NCBI GenBank assembly: GCA_016281335.1
Contig: JAEEIK010000060.1
Span: 1-45,192, forward strand
Source: Lachnospiraceae bacterium
Lineage (GTDB): Bacteria; Bacillota; Clostridia; Lachnospirales; Lachnospiraceae
Direction of reading: 5' to 3'
DNA length: 45,192 bases
In this document: in pieces, positions 34,659 through 42,420 of the stretch
How positions within the stretch are numbered: position 1 is the stretch's first letter
How the letters are laid out: each line of letters begins with the position of its first letter
The notes under the pieces: generated by a model
Told to the model about the DNA's origin: nothing
Databases searched by the model: none
What the model saw: the letters and a program-made list of their open reading frames with translations, nothing else
Position numbers and translations under genes: made by a program

Positions 34659-35691
34659 ATACCCAGAGCTGCTGTATCTTATAACTGATAAAGAAGAGAA
34701 TGGTATCGGTAACTATCTTTACGAGCATCGGTGTTATGCCAGTTATACCCGTAAGGAATTTGACGATATATGCGGACAGAGTCATCTGCACAAGCCAGAG
34801 TATCAGATATCTGGAACCGCTCTTCTTTACTTTTGACTTGCTCTTGAAGATGGAACGGTTGAAACTGTAATTGAATATGCCCGAGCATACCCTGGCAAGA
34901 GCCGTGGATATCTCTATATAATGCCCCGGGAAGATGCTTTCAAAGATATGCTTTGAGAATATCCTAAACAATGCCAGGTCAAGCACTGCCGAACCGAAGG
35001 AGGATATCACGAACTTAAAGAATATCGCATATATCTTTATCGAATCGACTATGGGGTTGAAATGCGATGATGCGTTATTCTCTATGTATATTACTTCTAT
35101 GGGTACTTCGACAAAGGGTATGAGATGTTCCTTGAAGTAAAAGATCATGTTCATCTCATATTCATATCTCTCACCCTTTACCTCCAGCAGTTCTTCCAGT
35201 GCGGTAGCGGGTATCACTCTTAAGCCTGTCTGGGTGTCGCTTAACTTGATATCGCAGAAGAACTTCATGAGTCTGCTGGTAAGCCTGTTACCGAAACGGC
35301 TCCTGGGCGGTATCTTCTCATCGGACTCAAAATCCCTGCAGCCAAATACTGCCACGGACGGATCTTCCAGAAATTTCTCAACACATCTCTTGCTGTCGGA
35401 AACCGTATGCTGTCCGTCAGCATCAAGGGTAAGTACGCCTTTTACCTCCGGAAGATTCTTCAGAACATAAGAAAAAGCCGTCTTTAATGCACGGCCTTTA
35501 CCTTTATTGACTTCGTGATGCAATACACAGGCATCAGCTTCGACTTCTTTGAAGATACGCTGATAAGACTCTGCGCAGCCGTCATCCACTATGATGATAT
35601 GCGCAAATTCATCCTTGCACTCCTTAACCAGACGGATCAGACCGTCTTCGGGACAATATGCAGGAATTACTACAGCGATCTCTTCAGTCAT
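34639..35691 (-). CDS. GT2 glycosyltransferase fused to a GtrA-like membrane domain
   Basis: 350 residues. N-terminal GT-A fold: VVIPAYCPEDGL, VDDGCAES, DADGQH (metal-binding DxD) and the DTQTGLR acceptor motif are typical of dolichol-phosphate-type GT2 enzymes. C-terminal half (about 225-345) with four hydrophobic helices matches GtrA flippase-like proteins. Such proteins transfer or flip lipid-linked sugars for surface glycan modification. It begins 1 nt behind the stop of the FakA-like gene, so both are co-transcribed, and converges with the Tad locus. Confidence 0.85.
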   Translation of the reverse strand: MTEEIAVVIPAYCPEDGLIRLVKECKDEFAHIIIVDDGCAESYQRIFKEVEADACVLHHEVNKGKGRALKTAFSYVLKNLPEVKGVLTLDADGQHTVSDSKRCVEKFLEDPSVAVFGCRDFESDEKIPPRSRFGNRLTSRLMKFFCDIKLSDTQTGLRVIPATALEELLEVKGERYEYEMNMIFYFKEHLIPFVEVPIEVIYIENNASSHFNPIVDSIKIYAIFFKFVISSFGSAVLDLALFRIFSKHIFESIFPGHYIEISTALARVCSGIFNYSFNRSIFKSKSKVKKSGSRYLILWLVQMTLSAYIVKFLTGITGITPMLVKIVTDTILFFISYKIQQLWVFKPERT

Positions 35692-35692
35692 G

Positions 35693-35953
35693 TCAGCCCT
35701 TTAATCCTCTTGACTGGCGGTCCATGTCTTCCACAACTATATCATAGATCTCACCGAGGCTTCTGCAGTACTCCAGCAGCTTCCAGGGCTCGTTGGTATG
35801 GAAATGCACCTTTATGGGATCTCCGTCTCCGCCTACAGCCAGCAGGCAGTCGCCCTTAAAATGCTCCGTGATATAATCATTTACCTCGTCTTCATCAAGA
35901 TCATCACCATCTATCAGAAGCTGTGTGTCATATCTGAATTCTATCTCTTCCAT
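35693..35953 (-). CDS. Stand-alone FakA/DAK-phosphatase C-terminal-like domain protein
   Basis: 86 residues. The pattern YDTQLLIDGDDLDEDEVNDY...GDCLLAVGGDGDPIKVHFHTNEPWKLLEYCRSLGEIYDI is that of the C-terminal domain of the fatty acid kinase subunit FakA and related DAK-type proteins, which binds the FakB partner. Here the domain stands alone, without the kinase and linker domains, and is followed by a GT2-GtrA gene. AAGGAG lies upstream. Whether it is a functional adaptor or a remnant is unclear; the frame is intact and its ribosome binding site good. Confidence 0.75.
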   Translation of the reverse strand: MEEIEFRYDTQLLIDGDDLDEDEVNDYITEHFKGDCLLAVGGDGDPIKVHFHTNEPWKLLEYCRSLGEIYDIVVEDMDRQSRGLKG

Positions 35954-36018
35954 TCTTTCATGTCTCCTTTTGTTTGATTAAATAAGCCTCATCTATACTA
36001 CCACATTGAAGATTATTT

Positions 36019-38253
36019 TCAAGTAGCCGCGAAATTGATCCTCAGATTACCGCTGAACTCACAGGTTCCGTATCCGAAAGGAATTATGAAATGCTCACCC
36101 TTTCTGATCCACCTTCCGTTTATATCACCTTCTCCATCAAGCACACTGGCAATTACAAAACCGTTATCCTTTATGGGCACGCTCACGCTGCCGTTTACCC
36201 TCAATGTCCATACACAGTAATCGTGATTCTCCTCAAGCATTATCAGCTCATTCTCACGCCCGTCATCGTGGACCACGTCTTTATCGGTTACCAGATTGGG
36301 TGTTCTGAGTACATCCAGGGCTTTACTGATGTGCAGTTCCCTGGGTTTTCCATTCTGCAGTCTGTCAAAATCATAGACCCTGTAGGTGATATCGGAATTC
36401 TGCTGCACTTCCAGTAATTCCACGCCTGCGGTAATGGCATGCAGCGTTCCGGGAGGTATCTCAAGAAAGTCACCCTTCCTGATAGCCACATAGGAAAGCA
36501 GTTTATCCCACTGTCTGTTCCCTATTATAGTCTTCAGTTCTTCTGCATCTTTTGCGAGATTACCTAAGATCAGCTTTGCATTTTCCGGACAGTCCAGTAT
36601 GTACCAGCATTCTCTCTTGCCCCTGCTTTTCTCTGTCCTGAAGGCATAATCATCGGCAGGGTGTACCTGAATGGACAGATCCTCCTTCGCATCGATTATC
36701 TTTACGAGAAGAGGGAAGTCATTAGTCACCGGATAGCCGAAGAGTCTTGGTTCATCTCTCCACAGTTCCGATATCTTTTTTCCTTCATATTTTCCTTCAG
36801 CTACCTCGCTGTCAACAATACTGTTGCAGGATACACCCCAGCACTCGCCCAGTCCGTCATCCTTATCGGCTTTATATTTCCATTCGCTCTTAAGACGGCT
36901 GCCGCCCCAGATGCGTTCCATAATGGTCGGTTTAATGAAGAGCAGTCCTGTACTGCTGTATCCTATTTCTTTATCCGAGCCCGACACAAGTATCGAAACA
37001 AGGTCAAAGCCCACATCCTTCTTATCTTCACTGATAAGCCAGGCTGCCTTTCCGGTACCCACCTCACCCAGCTCATATCCGAGTTCTTCCGGAGTACCGA
37101 GTATCCTTATCTTCAGCTCATGCTCTTCTGCTTCGGCGCTTCTGCCTTTAAGTTTATCCAGCGCGATATTGCTTCTCTCATACAGCGCCGGAGAATAGTT
37201 TTCTTTGGTCTGTTTCCTGACAATACAGCCGTGATACAGCACTGTAGTCAGCGACAGACAGTCCCCCCAATCTTCACTAAAGTTGCTGTCTAGGATCACT
37301 GCATTTTCCTCATCACCGTCTATCACTGCTTCGGCTATCAGCGCAGGTCTTTTAACCGTGCGTCTGTACTGGACCGCAGCACTGCTCCCTTTAAAACGGA
37401 AGACTATCTCGTCCCTTCGTTTAAAGCCGGTGAAGCCCCCGCGGAAACAGTCCGTATCATATTCTTTTTCTTTTATATCTTTGATAAAACCGCGAAGTCT
37501 TACGTTTTCATATTCGTTCTGAATTACCCGGGAATCCTCAAAGCCGTTGACTGTCATCGGTTCCCTGAGCACAGTCACGGGTTCATCATTTTCCGTATCA
37601 TTTAACGCCTTTTCAAGACTGTAACATATCACTTCGGAAAGCAGCTTATGTCCTTGATCATTCGGATGCAGACCGTCCTGAGTGATATCAGCCATCTTCA
37701 GCTCTCCGTCTTTTACCGCCGCATAAATACTGCTTCTCACACTTATGCAGGGCAGATCATAATATACGCCTATCCTGTAATGGGCATCTTCTGCCGTGGA
37801 CGCATCATCATATTTGATATTGTGAATGAGGATCACCGCCCTCTGTCCGCCGGTCTTGCGCGGGGCGTTAAGGATATGCCTGATCAGACCTTCATAGGTC
37901 TCCATGAAAAATGAGGTATTGGCATCATTTACCGAGAATTCCACAAACACCACATCGGGATCGGCATAAAGCAGATCCCTGTCCGCTCTCGCCACAGCGT
38001 ACTGTGACGTGGTGGCGCCTATGCCTGCATTTATATATTCCACTTGTGCCTGCGGAAATTTCTCTTCAAACCATTTAGCTGTAAGATAAGCGTAACACTT
38101 CTCTTTATCTGTAGCCGAGTAGCCCTGGGTGATGGAGCCGCCTATAAAGCCGGCTTTTATATGGCCGCCGCCGGCCGCTTTTTTCATCACTTCCTTCAGC
38201 GCATGCAGGTTGCCCCTGTTAAGCACCGAATTCTCAAAATACTTACTCTGCAT
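36019..38253 (-). CDS. SGNH/GDSL esterase fused to class I mannose-6-phosphate isomerase
   Basis: 744 residues, two enzymes in one chain. Residues about 1-215: SGNH hydrolase with Ser in GGSITQG (S40), GIGATTSQY, the FSVND block and DGLHPND. About 225-410: beta-rich linker domain. About 425-744: phosphomannose isomerase (ManA) with PTIMERIWGG, zinc ligands in QVHPADDY, GKRECWYIL and PPGTLHAI. It would interconvert mannose-6-P and fructose-6-P and remove an ester group, fitting acetylated mannan use. ATG 38253 has GAGG 6 nt upstream and overlaps the preceding gene by 11 nt. Confidence 0.85.
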   Translation of the reverse strand: MQSKYFENSVLNRGNLHALKEVMKKAAGGGHIKAGFIGGSITQGYSATDKEKCYAYLTAKWFEEKFPQAQVEYINAGIGATTSQYAVARADRDLLYADPDVVFVEFSVNDANTSFFMETYEGLIRHILNAPRKTGGQRAVILIHNIKYDDASTAEDAHYRIGVYYDLPCISVRSSIYAAVKDGELKMADITQDGLHPNDQGHKLLSEVICYSLEKALNDTENDEPVTVLREPMTVNGFEDSRVIQNEYENVRLRGFIKDIKEKEYDTDCFRGGFTGFKRRDEIVFRFKGSSAAVQYRRTVKRPALIAEAVIDGDEENAVILDSNFSEDWGDCLSLTTVLYHGCIVRKQTKENYSPALYERSNIALDKLKGRSAEAEEHELKIRILGTPEELGYELGEVGTGKAAWLISEDKKDVGFDLVSILVSGSDKEIGYSSTGLLFIKPTIMERIWGGSRLKSEWKYKADKDDGLGECWGVSCNSIVDSEVAEGKYEGKKISELWRDEPRLFGYPVTNDFPLLVKIIDAKEDLSIQVHPADDYAFRTEKSRGKRECWYILDCPENAKLILGNLAKDAEELKTIIGNRQWDKLLSYVAIRKGDFLEIPPGTLHAITAGVELLEVQQNSDITYRVYDFDRLQNGKPRELHISKALDVLRTPNLVTDKDVVHDDGRENELIMLEENHDYCVWTLRVNGSVSVPIKDNGFVIASVLDGEGDINGRWIRKGEHFIIPFGYGTCEFSGNLRINFAAT

Positions 38254-39055
38254 TATCAACCTCGCTCTTGGGAACTACACGGTCCCGTCTCTTGTCGGAC
38301 GTATCGGAAGTTCCCTCGTAATCCTCATCGTCATCGGCAGGTATCACACCGCCGCGTCTTTTTCTCTTTCTGATTATCAGCTTACCAAGCCTGATCACAG
38401 TATATTCATCATTGTCCTCAATGATATCTTCCCCTGTCTCGTCCTCTTCATCCTCTTCCTCTTCGTCCTCATGATCGATGGAATAGTATTTCAGCACGCC
38501 GTTCCATATCAGACACTGTACATACCAGAGCGCTGCAGGCATGATGATGATCAGCGGGATACACAGATACACCGCTGCTGCCATGAGTACAGCCGTTACC
38601 ACTGCAGCAAGTGACCTTAAAGGATGCGAAAATGCACAGAATAAAGACAGCTTTATCAATTGCAGGGGGCTGTCTCCGAAACGGCCTCCGCAGGCGATAA
38701 GGCTTAAGTTTATCCCCAGGAAGATCGCGGATATCACATACACAACTGCCTGGAGCATCACGGATGCCGTAGTTCCGCTTCCGTGGCCACGGAGTACGAT
38801 GATGACATATATCAGCCAGACTATCAGCAGCGCATCCGGTATGAAAACCGCCAGCCAGCGCTTCGTATATCTTTTAAAAGCATGAAAGAACACCTCTGAT
38901 ACCGGATCATCTTCGCCTTTTAATATCCCGCTCACCGTATTATAGGCCGCCATCGATGATGATAATATTGTAGCTATCGGTATACAGCAGATAAGCCATA
39001 TTATCCCGGTCAAAACAATATTTAGATAATTTATCCGTCTTTTCTTTCCTGCCAT
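38243..39055 (-). CDS. DUF624/YesL-like membrane protein with acidic C-terminal tail
   Basis: 270 residues. About five membrane helices in the first 170 residues, with the motif CCIPIATILSSSMAAYNTVSGILKG near the start, typical of the YesL/DUF624 family. The C-terminal third is cytosolic, with an acidic run (HEDEEEEDEEDE) and a basic stretch RKRKRR, features not usual for the family. Function unknown; YesL-type proteins often accompany carbohydrate utilisation genes. A second DUF624 protein is at 40827. Confidence 0.75.
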   Translation of the reverse strand: MAGKKRRINYLNIVLTGIIWLICCIPIATILSSSMAAYNTVSGILKGEDDPVSEVFFHAFKRYTKRWLAVFIPDALLIVWLIYVIIVLRGHGSGTTASVMLQAVVYVISAIFLGINLSLIACGGRFGDSPLQLIKLSLFCAFSHPLRSLAAVVTAVLMAAAVYLCIPLIIIMPAALWYVQCLIWNGVLKYYSIDHEDEEEEDEEDETGEDIIEDNDEYTVIRLGKLIIRKRKRRGGVIPADDDEDYEGTSDTSDKRRDRVVPKSEVDNAE

Positions 39056-39071
39056 GCCTTATATTGTAGTA

Positions 39072-40403
39072 TTATTGTTCCCTACGGTCAACTCTATCTT
39101 GCCCTGTCTTTAAATCTGCGTCCTTATATATCATTATCACTGCTGCCTGGCTTCCACGTTCCCCGCCGGTATAGCGGTGTGACCAGTACTTTTCAGGCAG
39201 GCACATGGTACAGTCTTTATTGATCTCAATATGCTCTTCTCTTATCCCGCTTCTTAACAGGCATTTCTTCAATACCGTCTTAAGATCCAGCATAAATCTG
39301 CCGTTATCTTTCTTCGTGTATAAGCCGGCTGTATCGCCGTTTAACAGCCCATCGACTGCATCGATTACTTCTTCTCCAACCTCAAAACAGCACTTGTCTA
39401 TGGCCGGTCCTATACAGGCTTTTATCTCTTCCTTTTCGGCTCCGAGACTCAGCATCTTATCAACAGCCTCTTTTTCTATATCCTTTACCGTTCCGCGCCA
39501 ACCGGAATGGACGGCGGCAACAACCATGTTCTTCTCATCCGCAAGCAGCAGCGGTATGCAGTCTGCCGTAAAGACTACCAGCGGCACTCCCGGAGTTTTC
39601 GTCACATATCCGTCTGCTTCAAAAAGTTCCTCATATCCGTAAGGCTCCCTGGCATCGCCATCATCCACGATCATGACAGTATTTCCATGCACCTGCTTAC
39701 CGCAGACAAAACTGTTGCTTCCGATACCGCAGGAAGCGAAAAACCTTTTGTAATTCTCCTTAACCCTGTCTTCCTCATCCCCCCGGTTCATCCCAAGATT
39801 AAGTGACTCAAAGATCCCGCTGCTCACCCCTCCCCTTCTCGTAGAAAAACCATGGGGAAAGCTGATCAGTTTTGATCTTTGTGTATCGATCATCCGGTCC
39901 GACAGCGCTTTCTCATAGCACAGAAAATCCTGCTCATACATATGGCATTCACCGACCGTGTTAAAGCCGAATACCGCATAAGACTTAAGCGCCTTTACAT
40001 TATACTTGTTAACAAGAAAATGTATGCTTCTGTATCCGCGTCTTTTCAGCTCTTCCATGCCAAACTGAAGCAGGATGCGAGCCAGTCCCTTATTCTGTTC
40101 CTCAGGAAGCACGGCCAGTCTTGCCAGCTCACCTCCGGGAGCAAGCTCTTTGTCCCAGCATTCCAGCCTGTCCACATCCTCATCTTCTTCTATGGACACG
40201 GCAGCCTTTATACTCCCGTCCATTTTCAATACAAAAAGCGCATCCCTCGACAGATCAAAATCTATCGTCTCATCCGAAGGATAATCCTCGTCCCAGGGAC
40301 AGTACTCCCGGCCTTTCTGCTGCCGGTAAAGCTCCAGTACCTCTGCCCTGTCCTCTTCTTTTGCCAAAACTATCTCATATTCCATGATCTTAAATAATCC
40401 CAT
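39072..40403 (-). CDS. GNAT acetyltransferase fused to PgeF (YfiH/laccase-domain) purine nucleoside phosphorylase-like protein
   Basis: 443 residues. Residues about 1-165 form a GNAT domain with the acetyl-CoA loop LARLAVLPEEQNKGLARILL and LVNKYNVKALKSYAVFGF. Residues about 175-435 form a YfiH/PgeF domain with GKQVHG, VFTADCIPLLL, AVHSGWRGT and IDKCCFEVGEEV: the His and two Cys of the metal site are present. PgeF family members act on purine nucleosides and in peptidoglycan editing. Fused to a GNAT, it might edit and acetylate muropeptides or small molecules (inference). Start could be 40403 or the ATG at 40385; both have weak Shine-Dalgarno signals. Confidence 0.85.
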   Translation of the reverse strand: MGLFKIMEYEIVLAKEEDRAEVLELYRQQKGREYCPWDEDYPSDETIDFDLSRDALFVLKMDGSIKAAVSIEEDEDVDRLECWDKELAPGGELARLAVLPEEQNKGLARILLQFGMEELKRRGYRSIHFLVNKYNVKALKSYAVFGFNTVGECHMYEQDFLCYEKALSDRMIDTQRSKLISFPHGFSTRRGGVSSGIFESLNLGMNRGDEEDRVKENYKRFFASCGIGSNSFVCGKQVHGNTVMIVDDGDAREPYGYEELFEADGYVTKTPGVPLVVFTADCIPLLLADEKNMVVAAVHSGWRGTVKDIEKEAVDKMLSLGAEKEEIKACIGPAIDKCCFEVGEEVIDAVDGLLNGDTAGLYTKKDNGRFMLDLKTVLKKCLLRSGIREEHIEINKDCTMCLPEKYWSHRYTGGERGSQAAVIMIYKDADLKTGQDRVDRREQ

Positions 40404-40432
40404 TCTATAATCTCTATATTTTCACTTCTTGT

Positions 40433-40441
40433 ATTATACCA
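40433..40441 (-). promoter_or_regulatory. Extended -10 promoter of the GNAT-PgeF gene
   Basis: TGGTATAAT on the minus strand (TG-n-TATAAT), 29 nt from the ATG at 40403; no good -35 box. Confidence 0.55.
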
Positions 40442-40510
40442 AAATCACGCTATAAAAAGAACATTCGTATTTCTTTATCATCCGTGATCATCGATATCTA
40501 TGTTTCCCAT

Positions 40511-40750
40511 TATCAGCCTGCCCGGGGGAGTTACCGCAGAACGTGTCTTAAGCGGCTGCGTGTGAGCACTTATGAGGCATCGCACTGCAGGGGCAATTCG
40601 CCATGGATGGCGAATTGAGGGAACCCACCGCCAGGATGGCGGTGTGTGACCGACCCGGAAGCAGCGAAATCTTGCGACTGCCTCATTAGTGTCTCACCGC
40701 AGCAAGCGACCTGACACGGGCTGTGGTAACTCCCCCGGACAGGCGTGATA
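40511..40750. ncRNA. Long rod-like structured element, candidate non-coding RNA or MITE-like repeat
   Basis: About 240 nt that pair end to end. P1: 40511-40535 with 40725-40750 (24 bp with one mismatch and one bulge; CCGGGGGAGTTACC is perfect). P2: 40536-40547 with 40713-40724, including tandem A.G. P3: 40555-40579 with 40679-40703 (GCTGCG, GTGAG, ATGAGGCA arms). P4/P5: CGCA and CTGC at 40581-40588 with 40661-40664 and 40673-40676. The tip forks into two perfect hairpins at 40594-40617 and 40626-40644. It is more GC-rich than its surroundings, has no convincing frame, and lies between two divergent promoters. G.U versus A.C pairs do not decide the strand. Confidence 0.6.
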
Positions 40751-40760
40751 CTGCGATGTT

Positions 40761-40789
40761 TTGACTCAGGCGAAAAAAAATAGTATAAT
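40761..40789 (+). promoter_or_regulatory. Sigma-A-type promoter of the DUF624 gene
   Basis: TTGACT, 17-nt spacer, perfect TATAAT, 37 nt before the ATG at 40827 and 10 nt beyond the rod-like element. Confidence 0.8.
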
Positions 40790-40826
40790 ACCACATGTTT
40801 GAAATATAAGTGATCGGAGAATAATA

Positions 40827-41522
40827 ATGAAGATTTTTGACATAGACAGTCCTTTAATGGTGGTTTTGGGAAAGGTGGCGGATCTGGTGATCCTGAATAT
40901 CATCACGATCATCATGTGCATCCCGATAGTTACGGCAGGCGCAGCTTTTACTGCGATGCATTACTGCTGCCTCAAGATAGCGAGAGATCATGAGACCGGG
41001 ATACTCAAGCTGTTCTTCCACTCCTTTAAGGATAATTTAAAACAGTCCACTGCGATCTGGCTTCTGTTCCTCGTGATAGTAGCGGTTTTCGTCGTTGACT
41101 GCATCTTCATGTATACCAATCCCACCGAGATGAGTTCCTATGTATTCGGCGGCTTATTATTCTGCATGCTGCTGATACTCTTTGTGGGCTCAATGGTGTA
41201 TCCCCTGCAGGCCAGGTTCGTGAATACAGTTCCCGGAACACTTAAGAATGCTTTTCTGTTTTCCTTTAAATATTTTCCGAGAACCCTGGCTATCCTTGTG
41301 GTCAAGCTGATCCCCTTTGCACTGTTCTTTATAGGAAATGTGGGACTCATGCTCTTCCCTCTGATATTCTGTTTCTGCTTCAGCGCACCGGGACTGTTTG
41401 CGGCAAAAATGTATGACAAGCCTTTCCTTAAATTCGAAGAGGCTTATGCTGCTGCCCATCCGGCAGAGACCTATGAAGATGAAAGGATATTTACCGACGT
41501 GCCTGACGAGAAGAATTCTTAA
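40827..41522 (+). CDS. YesL/DUF624 family membrane protein
   Basis: 231 residues with five to six membrane helices. The start MKIFDIDSPLMVVLGKVADLVILNIITIIMCIPIVTAGAAFTAMHYCCLKI matches the YesL/DUF624 family, as does the DNLKQSTAIWLLF motif. These proteins are found with sugar ABC transporters and glycosidases, but their role is unknown. GGAGAA precedes the ATG. The 3' end overlaps the convergent gene by 32 nt, so both transcripts are complementary there. Confidence 0.85.
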   Translation: MKIFDIDSPLMVVLGKVADLVILNIITIIMCIPIVTAGAAFTAMHYCCLKIARDHETGILKLFFHSFKDNLKQSTAIWLLFLVIVAVFVVDCIFMYTNPTEMSSYVFGGLLFCMLLILFVGSMVYPLQARFVNTVPGTLKNAFLFSFKYFPRTLAILVVKLIPFALFFIGNVGLMLFPLIFCFCFSAPGLFAAKMYDKPFLKFEEAYAAAHPAETYEDERIFTDVPDEKNS

Positions 41523-42405
41523 GCTGTATCTCCTGCAGCTTCTTCTCCAGCTGTTTTCTGATGAACTCCTGACTGTCTTCTTTTACCAGGTAGTAGATAT
41601 ATGAATCTATTGCTATGTTTACAGGCAGTCCGCGCCCGACAAGTTTAAAGTTCTCAAATCCCCTATCAATATAGCTTTGCAGCTCCTCCCTTGATATGAA
41701 GGCAGGTCTGTCCATACAGTCTTTGAAAGACTTTTTCTTATCCCTGTTGGGGCAGGGGAAGGGCGGCGCCACTTCATAGTCGATCTGCTTCTGACCTTCA
41801 TCTTTATAATGCTCCAGACGTTTGGGACAGTGAGGGAAGCAGATCTCATCCACGAGTATCTCCACTCTCTCAGCCATAGGCTCCAGACTCTTTAACACTT
41901 CTTCATCGTGGTTTAAGTCATAATCCAGCACCACCATGAAATAATCCTTATCCAGCTCTTCCTTAAGCTTCGCAGGATCTATTATCCTCTTTGTTGTAGA
42001 GGAAATATATTTATATCCGGGATATTTTGTTCTCAGATAATCTTCAAGTACAGGCGAATTCACCAGCACCTGGTTCATGCCGTTATGTGCAAGACGCATG
42101 ATCAGATTGCAGAAAGTATCGTGGACCTCTTCTTCGCCTATCAGCGGATTGGTCCAGGTAAAACGAACGGGAACGTTTTTTGAATTGTATTCCTTCAGCG
42201 TTTTTTCGACATCATTCTTTGAACAGAAACCGAGAATGGTCCTGCCCCCGTTCCAGATGGCACCGGGAAAAGTGCCGTAACAGCTGCCTATCTTATAGCC
42301 GTCGACAAAACAGTTATGGTACTCCCTCATCAGTTCGATAAGGCTTAGATTTACACTCCTCAGATAAACGAAGCCGGGCAGATGCCAGTAGATGTCTTTA
42401 GCCAT
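41491..42405 (-). CDS. Possible peptidase U32-related protein, copy 1
   Basis: 304 residues, soluble. Not firmly recognised. The pattern of alternating strands and helices (VRFTWTNPLIG, NGMNQVLVNSPVLEDYL, YKYISSTT, VVLDYDLNHD, VEILVDEICFPHCPKRLEHY) suggests a TIM-barrel with four cysteines at 189, 193, 218 and 230, compatible with an iron-sulphur cluster as in U32-related hydroxylases (UbiU/UbiV, RlhA); this is inference. It is clearly paralogous to the protein encoded just upstream at 42421. AAGGAG precedes the ATG. Confidence 0.55.
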   Translation of the reverse strand: MAKDIYWHLPGFVYLRSVNLSLIELMREYHNCFVDGYKIGSCYGTFPGAIWNGGRTILGFCSKNDVEKTLKEYNSKNVPVRFTWTNPLIGEEEVHDTFCNLIMRLAHNGMNQVLVNSPVLEDYLRTKYPGYKYISSTTKRIIDPAKLKEELDKDYFMVVLDYDLNHDEEVLKSLEPMAERVEILVDEICFPHCPKRLEHYKDEGQKQIDYEVAPPFPCPNRDKKKSFKDCMDRPAFISREELQSYIDRGFENFKLVGRGLPVNIAIDSYIYYLVKEDSQEFIRKQLEKKLQEIQLKNSSRQARR

Positions 42406-42420
42406 AGTCAGTCTCCTTTA

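Noticed and set aside
40646..40678. GGAAGCAGC in the structured element as an SRP RNA signature
   Set aside because: The SRP helix 8 consensus has a GGAA tetraloop closed by CC/GG pairs followed by AAGCAGC; here CCCGGAAGCAGC cannot form that hairpin, and the rest of the fold does not match.
40570..40794. 74-residue reading frame on the minus strand across the structured element
   Set aside because: No ribosome binding site, composition follows the palindromes, and it runs through the promoter of the neighbouring gene.
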